From Meghimatium bilineatum (lineage: Eukaryota; Mollusca; Gastropoda; Stylommatophora; Philomycidae): a stretch of 64,000 nucleotides of DNA. Below, piece by piece: positions 55,801 through 64,000 of the stretch; position 1 is the stretch's first letter; every line of letters starts with the position of its first letter. The notes under the pieces were generated by a model that saw only the letters and a program-made list of their open reading frames with translations, was not told where the DNA came from and ran no database searches. The position numbers and the translations under genes are program-made. The stretch covers positions 67,909,591 to 67,973,590 of the forward strand of contig CM067298.1 in assembly GCA_034231615.1 (NCBI GenBank), given 5' to 3'.

Positions 55801-55990
55801 ATGATATTAACCTTCTTCTTCTCAAACTCCTGCGGGTTAGCAGGATCTGGTTTAGAGAACAGAACAGTATTTCGTGTTTTACAACAGTATTACAGCATTG
55901 CTCCTGGGTCAATTTGACTCACTATGGAATGGCAGTCATTTCAATAAGTCCCTATTACCCATTGCCTTATAGGTTAGCACAGGAGTGCCT
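55800..55990 (-). repeat. SINE-like repeat, uninterrupted partner of the hAT target
   Basis: Reverse complement reads GGCACTCCTGTGCTAACC, TATAAGGCAATGGGTAATAG, CCATAGTGAGTCAAATTGAC, CCGCAGGAGTTTGAGAAGAA. It is collinear with 44,105-44,132 joined to 49,066-49,210, so it shows the empty site. Confidence 0.8.
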
Positions 55991-57059
55991 TAGATAAGCG
56001 ATAACAACTTTGATAATGTATTAGTGTTACTGGTAACTAATATAACTACCCTGTAATAAATAGTAAAAGAGAAATAACAAAAAAATAAAGTAACAATGAC
56101 CTTTTTCTATGTTACAGTCCAATAGGGACTTTTTTAAACACAAAAACAAACCAGAAATAAACACACAAAATTATTAATGCAAAAAGATGTTTTGGCAACT
56201 CCTTCTCACTGCATTAGAAAAGAGAAAAAGGCACTATCATGTTTAGTTATGGGCAACATTGGTTGGCGCCTGAACTTCATAGTATCAAATTGAACTTACC
56301 ACATTGGATAGTAATGTAGAAAAAGTCCTTATTATTTTCTTTTTTTATTATTTCTCATTTACATTAGTTTTATTATTTATTAGAAAATCGAATATATGTA
56401 CTCACTGCGCAAAACTTAAGTCCAATAGGTAAAGCTTGAAACAAGGTAATAAAGTTTTGCTAATTGTGCGAAACATACATAGGCATATACACAAATCGAC
56501 GTTTTGACCGAAAGGCCTTTATCAAGGATCACAAACACATAAATAAAAAAAACAAGTAGGGACGACACAACTTGTGTTCACATGTAGTAAGTTGGTCAAA
56601 ATGATAGAAATGAGGTCAAAGGTGACACAAACAGGAAATTAATAGAAATAGGAAGTGTACAAAAACAAAGCTGAATACATGTTAAAACAAGACCGAGAGA
56701 TGATGGAATAACCCGATATTATACATATGTCAAGCGCTCATTCATACCCAAGGGTTTCATAGTGCCGAATTCATATATATAGCAGAAATTATTTGTTAGT
56801 TATCCAGTAATAATAATACATCATAGTTGTTATCGTTTCTTGGTTTTATTACTGCAGTACTCTCCACCTTGTGAGATATCCTCTGACAGTCTGGGTATAA
56901 GTCTGCTCAAGGCCATGGACATACAAGGAAGAAAACTATTCAGTTGACCTTCAATCATGGGAAGAGTAAATAACAGGAAGGGGCAGGTTGCCATTGTTAG
57001 ATATTTGGCGCTCACAAAATATGCCAGGGTAATGTTTGTTTCGATGTCATCATTACATG
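55991..57059. other. No gene seen; CGACGTTTTG/CCTTTATCAAG motif at 56,498
   Basis: AT-rich. The stretch 56,498-56,528 (CGACGTTTTGACCGAAAGG, CCTTTATCAAGG) belongs to the same motif class as the arms of the inverted repeat at 59,270-59,600. Such words are common in the untranslated ends of invertebrate retroelements (recollection, not tested). No frame recognised. Confidence 0.45.
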
Positions 57060-57330
57060 ACATATTTTTTTCAGAACGGTTTCTTTGCAATTGATGTCCT
57101 GAACCCAACTCTATCCTGTACCAATCTTCCTCCTCCAATAATATCTTCATAGTCTTTGATGTCATCTGTCCATCTCCTTCTAGGTTTACCTTTTCTAATC
57201 TTCCTGGAACTCTGTCCTCTTATATGCGTCTTTCCATGCCATAGTGTCTTTTTATATGTCAGAAATATTTCAGTTTTCTATGTAAAATTATATTTACCAG
57301 CCATCATTCTACTATATTTAGCAATTTTTC
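57060..57330 (-). mobile_element. LINE family C-like 3' end
   Basis: Minus strand: YFHIKRHYGME-like, SRKIRKGKPRRRWTDDIKDY, GGGRLVQDRVGFRTSIAKK, then a stop; compare GRLAQDQQKFEKAV of family C at 8,820-8,870. A single frame change near 57,230. Confidence 0.65.
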
Positions 57331-58000
57331 GATGTACAATGTGGTAACAAGTAAATTTAAGTAGGAAGCCAGTTCAATTCCCGTTAGTCTCAAGAATGTG
57401 GTAACAGGAGCCTGTTCAAGGCCAGTAACCTGTTTGGTCAAAAGGGGAGACAATAAGTCATTAAATGTCCTATCCACTGGAGGTGCTGAGTCTAAATAGA
57501 AATATTGCTAAATAGAAATATTACTCAACAACAGGCTTAATGTGTCATGTGAACACAGCACCAGTGGACTGCCTGATGCGTGTTCTGGCTCCACACTTGA
57601 CTGACAGCCTGTTAGGCAGTCATAAAGTAGGTGATATCGTGCTGAGACTATCTCAACAAGCATAACGGTCTTGTCAACCCAAACTCGTAAAGTCTGATAT
57701 TCTGCAAATTTATGTGTACAAGGTACGATAGTTTATCGACTCACTGGGTAATGTAGGCGAACGCCAGCAACACAGTGTGGACCATTGTGGGGATGGTATC
57801 CCCCACAATCATTGCTCAATGTTAGTGATATTTGTATATTAAAAAAGGAGTCCACCTTCCAGTCCCAAATTGATAACATGGCAAAGTGAGCTGTTCTCTA
57901 TGACAATAAGCATCACTAAAACTGTGATAATGTGTCACGGATCTACAGTACCAACAAACATCACTTTAAGCAACTCATGTAAAGGAAGATGACAACTTTT
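57331..58000. other. Intergenic; perfect hairpin at 57,790-57,814
   Basis: No gene. Near 57,345-57,400 a stretch (AAATTTAAGTAGGAAG, TTCAATTCCCGT) also occurs at 26,568-26,600. The hairpin arms ATTGTGGGG and CCCCACAAT enclose a loop of about 8 nt. Confidence 0.5.
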
Positions 58001-58013
58001 ATTACCACAGTTT
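58001..58013. repeat. Target-site duplication, left (twin-primed N copy)
   Basis: ATTACCACAGTTT, repeated exactly at 58,668-58,680. Confidence 0.93.
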
Positions 58014-58667
58014 CCATTGTGTTTTGTGCGTGTCATCCTGATTATCTGTGCACCTTTTGGCTGGATGCCTCCGTCTTCAGCACTCTGCTTATTTGGCAGA
58101 ACTATGGTCCTGCTCGAGTGGGACTGCCCGACCAGTCTTAGTTTCCAGCCCCTGATGGCTGAACTAAGCCCCATCACCACTGCATTATGCTGGCCTCGAT
58201 GGGGTCAACTTTCGAGGGCCTCGAAAGCAGACCAACTGGCTAAGGAAGGTGCTGCCGAAGACCAACCAGATATACCAATCACCTACCATCAGAAAAAAAC
58301 AGATGATCAAGTCAATAAGAAAGCCACAAACACCAACACAAGATGATATCACATTATGAACAGATCAGAACAAGTTATAATTCTACGTCTCAGAACAGGA
58401 CACAACCGACTCCGCAGTCACATGTATACAAAGTTCAAGATTGGCAACATGGCCATGTGTACATGTGGACAGGCAGCACAGAGTGTCAAACATATACTTC
58501 AAGAGTGTTCTGAGCATGAAACGCTGAGGCAGACATATTGGCCAGAGGAAACAACAATGGAATCAAAACTCTGTGGGACACTGTATGAACTACAAAAGAC
58601 AGTGAGTTTTATTAAGGAGACAGAATTACAGATATAGACATGTTTCAAGTGAACGAAAGAAGAAGAA
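58014..58667. mobile_element. LINE family N, twin-primed (5'-inverted) copy
   Basis: One insertion with a single 13-bp target duplication, made of two parts in opposite orientation. 58,014-58,205 is the first ~190 bp of the element on minus, with the true 5' end at the junction; about 58,224-58,667 is the 3' end on plus (ADQLAKEGA of RNase H, RTGHNRLRSHMYTKFKIG, MCTCGQAAQSVKHILQECSE, stop, GAACGAAAGAAGAAGAA tail). The junction carries the palindrome CTTTCGAGG-G-CCTCGAAAG (58,209-58,227). The 93-codon plus-strand C-terminal frame is open. Confidence 0.92.
58130..58205 (-). ncRNA. HDV-like ribozyme, copy in the twin-primed insertion
   Basis: Minus strand from 58,205: P1 CCCCAT/ATGGGG (6 bp, the best P1 of the three copies), P2 GGCCAG/CTGGTC, P4 CAGCC/GGCTG, J4/2 AAACTAAGA identical to copy 1. 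P3 is weak here (CAT/GTG). The start of P1 coincides with the junction, that is, with the 5' end of the reverse-transcribed RNA. Confidence 0.68.
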
Positions 58668-58779
58668 ATTACCACAGTTTGGTCGACAGTTATTATCCAC
58701 AGTTATATCTACCCTCTTCCTAGATAATGAAATAAACACACATATAGGGAAATCAGCTACCATTTTTGGCAGACTGTCA

Positions 58780-59278
58780 AAATGAGCTTCGAAAAACCAT
58801 AAGCTTAAATTGAAAACAAAGATACAGATTTATCTTTACTCGGTACACGTTTGTGCACCGAGTACACTATACTACAGATCTGAAACAAGACTACCTACAC
58901 AAAACTTGAGAGGAGACTGAACATCTTTCATCTAAGATGTCTCAGCAAAATCTTGAACATCAAATGGCACGAAAAAATCATCAACATGAAAGTGTTACGC
59001 TGCACCCAGCTACCACCTGCCATGGAAACACTTAATAGAAATAAATTACATTGGCTGGGTCACATCTGCAGAATGCCAAATTGCTGCATCCCAAAACAAG
59101 TACTATTCTGAGAATTGGCTGAAGAATAGTGAGCCCATGGTAGACCAATGCTGAGGTATAATAACATCTGTAAATCCTCTGAAAAAGGCTTTTTCATAGA
59201 CCCCAAAATCTGGGAAAACACGGCAGAAACTCGGGCTGTCTTGAGGCATAACCTGCATGTTGGAGCAAAATGCGAATA
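58780..59278 (+). mobile_element. LINE 3' ORF end, decayed
   Basis: Plus strand, several frames: LKTKIQIYLYSVHV, LRCLSKILNIKWHEK, VLRCTQLPPAMETLNRNKLH, WLGHICRMPNCCIPKQ, IDPKIWENTAETRA, HNLHVGAKCE then TAA at 59,276. This is the C-terminal region of a LINE of a type unlike N or B (LGHICRMPxxxIPKQ, IDPxxWExxAExRxxWR). A shorter relative is at 60,215-60,393. Confidence 0.75.
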
Positions 59279-59600
59279 AGGTAAATAGGTTACTAGAAAA
59301 CTATCAATATAAAATAATAAAATATAGAAAATAACAATAAACAAAGAACAAATACAATTGTCAATGTGTCGGTCCAATTGGGACCTTTATCAAGACAACA
59401 AAAACAGTTAAAAATACAACCATAACGAATATAAACAAAATGGACTTCTCCCACTAGGAAATCAACACCCAGCAACAACAAAAGGTCCCAATTGGACCGA
59501 CACGTTGATAATTGTATTTGTTCTTTGTTTTAATGTTATTTTCTATATTTTATTATTTTATATTGATAGTTTTCTAGTAACCTATTTACCTTATTTGCAT
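59270..59600. repeat. Inverted repeat, 119-bp arms, 93-bp spacer
   Basis: Arms 59,270-59,388 and 59,482-59,600 match over their whole length with only a few differences (about 95%). The inner ends are GGTCCAATTGGGACCTTT (59,371-59,388) and AAAGGTCCCAATTGGACC. The left arm begins at the last codons of the LINE at 58,780-59,278 and so is its 3' UTR; the right arm is an inverted copy of that UTR without the ORF. Confidence 0.9.
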
Positions 59601-60214
59601 TTACCTCTATTTGTCTGGTTACTGTGGCACTTCCTTTTTGTCAGACATCCTCCAATATTTGGGTTATTTATGTTGGATCAACATTGTTCAGAGATAATAT
59701 GTTTAAAGATATGGAAGAAAAAAGAGAAAAGCACAAACAAAAATGTTCTACTGCTGTGACATGATAGCTTGAAAAGTCCAAATTCCTGAGAAAATGTTCA
59801 AAGGACTGTTTTTTGCATAATGACTGTCTGCAAGACGCAAAAGGCCATACTATATTCAAAAGGGGTTCATCAGTTAGAAACATATTGTGAATCTGAGTAT
59901 TTTGTAGAAGTAAGTGACTTTATTGTTCAGAGTTAGAAGATAAGGAAGAATTAGTCAATGTATTGTAGCTAGATTTTAGGAGTGTTGTTATACCTGGGAT
60001 GTGTGAGTCAACCAACATCTAGAATGTTGCTTAGATTTGCTAGTGAGTAGACACCAATGACAAGATAGTCATTGATAGTGAGAGATTCATCCAAAGAGTA
60101 TTTTCACACAGTTCACTTGTTGTAACATACCTATAATTAAACAAACTGTGTATTGTCTAAGCGTTTTTACTCTTGAGTCTGTCTGCCTGATTTGAGTGAT
60201 AAGGTGGAGAGGAA
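59601..60214. other. No gene seen
   Basis: AT-rich sequence; no repeat or frame recognised. Confidence 0.45.
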
Positions 60215-60395
60215 ACAAACAGACTAGCATCTAAATAATACCCTGTAAATCAGTATGTTTCATTAAAAAACCTTTGTATTGACCCCGATTTCTGGGAAAT
60301 TGTTGCAGAGGACTATGGTGCATGGAGATTGGCATTGCACAAAGGTGCAGAAACTATTGAAACTCTTTTGAGGGATAGACTAGAACACAAGTGAC
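60215..60395 (+). mobile_element. LINE 3' ORF end, short fragment
   Basis: Plus strand reads VCFIKNLCIDPDFWEIVAED, YGAWRLALHKGAETIETLLR, DRLEHK, stop. It has the IDPxxWExxAxDxxAWR layout of the copy at 59,185-59,275 and is in one frame. Confidence 0.7.
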
Positions 60396-60584
60396 ATACA
60401 CAATAAAGTTAAGGTCAATGCAAAACAGCAGTGACTGATTCATTCTATATTTAACACTACCTAAACAAGGAACCTGCTAAATAGCCATCTAAAAGATGAA
60501 AAAGCCATACATTCATCAAGTATAGCCTAGTACATTATCTGTTGTTGATTTAGAACTTTTGTTTTTCGGATGGAATTATGAGAT

Positions 60585-60933
60585 GTTTAAGACCTTCTTC
60601 ATTGTATGATAGTAAATTTTATTACTAAAAGTCAACAGAAAAACAAACACAATGAAAGACATATTCTATTCTCATCATTAATTCTATTAATAAAATTACA
60701 TGTACTAAGTTTTACTAAAATAACTGCAATACATTCTGATAGTTCTTTCTTTATAGTTTAGCTCAGCAATTAATGTTATTACATGAACTGTCATATTGAT
60801 TTAATCAAGCTGATATATCTGAGAATAGTGATTAATATAGTTGAGATCAGTTGTTTGATTATTGTGCTTGTGGGACCTGGTCACTCATAGAATTGGATCA
60901 GATCCATTCCAGTCAATTTCAGCATCTTCCCAC
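60585..60933 (-). CDS. Possible terminal exon of an unknown minus-strand gene (coding 60,885-60,933)
   Basis: A pyrimidine-rich acceptor (TTCCTCCTCCTCTATTTTAG above 60,933) is followed by one base and WEDAEIDWNGSDPIL, then TGA at 60,887-60,885. The downstream 270 nt are stop-rich and reach an AATAAA on the minus strand near 60,613-60,608, fitting a 3' UTR. The acidic, Trp-containing ending looks like a real protein terminus, but I do not recognise the protein, and no upstream exon was found between 60,934 and the right edge. It could be chance. Confidence 0.35.
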
Positions 60934-60939
60934 CTAAAA

Positions 60940-62290
60940 TAGAGGAGGAGGAATTGTTAAACTTCCATATTGTAACAGTGATGTTGATTAATTATGCAAA
61001 ACATAATCCATCAAGCATAATATATTAAAATGATGACATATTCTTTCTTTGTAATGAATGTTAAAAACACTGCTGTAAAAATGTTTACAAAATGATAAAT
61101 CAACAACAGAAAAACAAAGAGAAAGAAAATCAATTATTTGAATACTGGTAATTTTAAGGAAAACTAAATTACACTTGGTAAAACAGCTCTCAATCATACA
61201 CATGCTTTTATAGCAACATTCACAGATAGGAAAGAACAGACAAAGGTCTCACAATAAAACTATGGAAGACTAGAGGAAACTTTATAGCCTTGGAAAATAT
61301 ATTAGAAATTGATTTAACCCCTTTGACACAACATAGTTCTCATTCCCCTTTCGGTAGCTATATTTAGGACACAGCATTAGCCAGAAAATGTCTTTATGAC
61401 CTGACCTACTGACATTTGCATCAAACATTATAGTCTATATCAATATATCTTCAGTTCTCACATTCACAAAGGAACAACTGTATCACTATCCTTGAAGATT
61501 TTGGACACATTTGTTTTTATTCTATTTGAACCAGGATTTTGTTATTTATGAGTAGGTCTATGGTGAGTTTATTAGGTCTACAGTGTGGGTTTACTTTACC
61601 TTTCACATTTATATAGTGTAGATCTAGTCTAGAACAAACATTGTCATTTATTATCTAACTTCCCCATGAGCATGACAGCAAATTGTCTGATTCTGATTCA
61701 AAGTAAACATCACTGCCAGTCAACAAATCTAAAACAACTAATACAATTTTCTAGTGGAAGTTACGATATAACATCAACCACACACTTATACATTTGTATA
61801 CTGCTGATCAGAACTTTGAAAGACTGTGTATATGCCATGTTTTGAAGTCTCATTAATTGATTGCAGTAAAGAAAGATAACTTCTGCTAAGATCATAAAAG
61901 CCAGATTTTTCAACGCTGAAGCAAAACATGCAGAACATTTACCATTAGATCTGTATACAAAATAGTTGTAAAGTTTTATTTTTGGCCGTACATGAAGTAT
62001 CTTTTAGGTAAAATTGAATTTGACATTTCATGACATCTGAGATATACAGACATGTCTGAGCAGAGATGATTGCTCATTTTCATGACATATTGTTACATCT
62101 TATAGACATCAAGGGGTTAAGTTAAACATAAAAAAATATTCTTACATTAATACATAAAACTAAACTCAGAACTCATGAAATGTATGAGAATGTCAGTTTG
62201 GTGCCATCAAGATAGGTAGGCTATGAAACAGTGGCATTAGAATCAGAATAAGCACAATATCTTGAATGGAAAATGTTGAGAGATAGTAAA
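60940..62290. other. No gene seen
   Basis: AT-rich sequence with no recognised frame, repeat family or structural RNA. If the exon at 60,885-60,933 is real, this is intron. Confidence 0.45.
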
Positions 62291-62480
62291 CAAATTGATT
62301 TGTTCATTTATGAGAATGAATCACAGTCAGATACCTACAAAAGCATATAATAATACTGTATCTATTCTGGTTATGTATCCAAGAGAAGACCAATAAAATG
62401 TTGGATAGACAACATCAAAAATTCCTTGAACAGATATGGAAAACTAGTGTGACCAATCCGGTAATGGATGACATGTTAAA
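62291..62480 (+). mobile_element. LINE family D 3' fragment, very short
   Basis: ATTTGTTCATTTATGAGAATG, AAGAGAAGACCAATAAAATG and GATAGACAACATCAAAAATTC follow the order of 18,480-18,650 (GGTCACCTTATGAGAATC, AAGAAAACGGCGGATAGAAA, ACATCAAGATAG). Decayed. Confidence 0.5.
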
Positions 62481-62901
62481 ATTTCCAACACTACACTTTG
62501 CGGTAAGTGTGGATAACACAATTACATTATCACCTTTGAATCTTTCAGAAGATGTGTAGACAAAAATATGCTTTTCAAAAAAAACATTTATCTCAAGCTT
62601 TTATTGAAAAGGCTTCATTTCCATTTATTTTATGAATGATTCTATCAAGCCACAGCAGTCCCATTTTCAAGGTGGGTGTCCATCACTCGTTCCTGGATTT
62701 GCAGAACTATCTCACATCAATCTGTCATTATTTTAATCATAGCCTAATAAAATTTCAATCATTTTATTTCAATTAATAAAAAATCAGAGTCATTTTGAAT
62801 TTGAACATCATCAACTACATTGCCAATTTTAAAGTGTTCATTGAAAAAATACAGGAAATCATTAAATCTCCAAGCATCACAGCTGAATCAATACAATTAT
62901 T

Positions 62902-62913
62902 ACACTACAAAAT
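62902..62913. repeat. Target-site duplication, left (short 3' N copy)
   Basis: ACACTACAAAAT, repeated exactly at 63,202-63,213. Confidence 0.92.
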
Positions 62914-63201
62914 CTACGTCTCAGAACAGGACACAACCGGCTCCGCAGTCACATGTATACAAAGTTCAAGATTGGCAACACAGCCATGTGTACATGTGGA
63001 CAGGCAGCACAGAGTGCCAAACAATATACTTCAAGAGTGTTCTGAGCATGAAACGCTGAGGCAGACATATTGGCCAGAGGAAACATCACTGGAATCAAAA
63101 CTCTATGGGACACTGTATGAACTACAAAAGACAGTGAGTTTTATTAAGGAGACAGAATTACAGATATAGACATGTTTCAAGTGAACGAAAGAAGAAGAAG
63201 A
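62914..63201 (+). mobile_element. LINE family N, 288-bp 3' fragment
   Basis: 5'-truncated insertion with perfect 12-bp target duplication. It begins in CTACGTCTCAGAACAGGACA and runs to the GAACGAAAGAAGAAGAAG tail. About 97% identical to the same part of the twin-primed copy (58,378-58,667), so both are recent. One extra base inside the Cys/His region shifts the frame. Confidence 0.93.
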
Positions 63202-63299
63202 ACACTACAAAATTAGATGACAAAAGTCATCTGTTGCAGTGAAAGGTACATTGTGCCTTAATTACTTTCATCATCTATGGCAGCAAAAATGTTAAAGCC

Positions 63300-63784
63300 A
63301 AAGCTCAATGAAGTAACCTGTCTATTTTTAGTAGCATTTCATCACTCAGTAGAGAAAGTAGCAAGTGGTGCACTACTGCTGTGATGCAGGAATTGGTCAG
63401 TGGGAATTCCAAGGATGGTGATATAACTATACACTGGTGGTTCTGTTATCAGATGTACCTTTATTTGGCTTCATAGTTTAGTGCATAGGAAAGACTATAA
63501 AAGAAGAGAGTGGAGCTTTCACTGTTACTGCAAGCAGTATGACTGGAGATTATGGCAGTGACCAATGCTGTAAACTGGATATGAACACTGAGTGCAATTC
63601 GTGTGTGCATTCTCAACAAGTCAATGAGCATGACATGACTTTTGCTTTTGGCTGGGGGGAAGGTCAAAGTTGGAATTGGTTACATTCATTTTCATGTCTG
63701 GTCATTAGGGTGTGAAAGCAAAATATGAGAGTTAATAGACTGGCACTGCATCAAAATTAATAGCAGTCAAGCAAAATTAATGAG
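63300..63784 (+). mobile_element. LINE family B, decayed RNase H
   Basis: Plus strand in several frames: SLSRESSKWC, GDITIHWWFC at the position of GDMIVYTDGS, SSMTGDYGSDQC/MEIMAVTNAVNWI, CILNKSMSMT for LSDSMSM, GYIHFHVWSLGCES for the PGHAGV box. All catalytic acids but the Glu are lost. The copy parallels 9,760-10,210. Confidence 0.65.
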
Positions 63785-64000
63785 GGTGATTATTTCTTTT
63801 CCATGTCCATAATAATGAAACAGGGCTTGAAATGTGGAGTCACCAGAGTTGAACATCATTATGGACTGAAAAGAATGTAAACCAACAGAGAACTCGAACT
63901 GCCTGTCGTTATATAATTGTGAATATTTGTGTGCAATTATGATGATCTGACAATTAAATAACTAATATGCCTACAGAATTATATGCTATGTGGTAACCTC
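63785..64000. other. No gene seen
   Basis: Last 215 bp of the window; nothing recognised. Confidence 0.4.

Noticed and set aside
58014-58667. Two independent LINE insertions in opposite orientation
   Set aside because: Only one target duplication exists, at the outer edges, and the inner junction is the LINE 5' end, as twin priming predicts.
1-64000. LTR retrotransposons, retroviral or Polinton remains, toxin gene remnants
   Set aside because: No gag, integrase, capsid, envelope or paired long terminal repeats were recognised; all reverse transcriptases seen are LINE type.

Overview
The window is eukaryotic, AT-rich and repeat-dense. Spliced minus-strand exons with GT/AG boundaries and proteins of animal type point to an invertebrate metazoan. 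The lineage cannot be fixed from the sequence; the many TAGGCCTA-like words upstream of the second gene recall deuterostome invertebrates, but that is only an impression.

Host genes. (1) HELQ, a DNA-repair helicase of the Ski2/POLQ-like group, lies on the minus strand. Ten coding exons can be placed from the start codon at 37,368 down to the left edge (exon 10 at 62-203). Together they give 719 codons with matching splice phases and every SF2 helicase motif; the C-terminal part is off the left edge. (2) UBOX5/RNF37, a U-box plus RING ubiquitin ligase, lies on the plus strand (42,058-43,734) as one uninterrupted 558-codon frame, divergent from HELQ and about 4.7 kb away. (3) A histone H3 retro-fragment lies between them (about 40,500-40,680). 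(4) A possible terminal exon of an unknown minus-strand gene is at 60,885-60,933.

Everything else is mostly mobile DNA. Family N is an I-superfamily LINE with endonuclease, reverse transcriptase, RNase H and a Cys/His tail, ending in GAA repeats. It has two near-full-length copies (33,126-37,213; 19,953-24,014), a twin-primed inverted copy (58,014-58,667), truncated copies and a 247-bp ends-only derivative (39,178-39,424). Family B is a second RNase H-bearing LINE with many fragments. RTE-type and other LINEs (called R, C, D and E here) are mostly decayed. There are also a tRNA-derived SINE, a GAA-tailed SINE-like repeat, a ZBED-type hAT transposon (44,133-49,057) carrying a TA-flanked non-autonomous element that itself holds a 24-bp minisatellite, a Helitron remnant (51,110-52,480), and 44-bp and 23-bp tandem arrays inside HELQ introns.

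The most notable signal is at the 5' end of family N: it folds as an HDV-like self-cleaving ribozyme (P1, P2, P3, P4, P1.1 and a CTAA catalytic strand). One P3 base pair covaries between copies, and the fold starts within 0-1 nt of the insertion boundary. The 247-bp derivative keeps this fold plus only the last 39 bp of the LINE, so it looks like a ribozyme-headed SINE-like parasite of the LINE, comparable in plan to trypanosome RIME/ingi pairs. No LTR retrotransposon, retrovirus, Polinton or toxin remnant was recognised.
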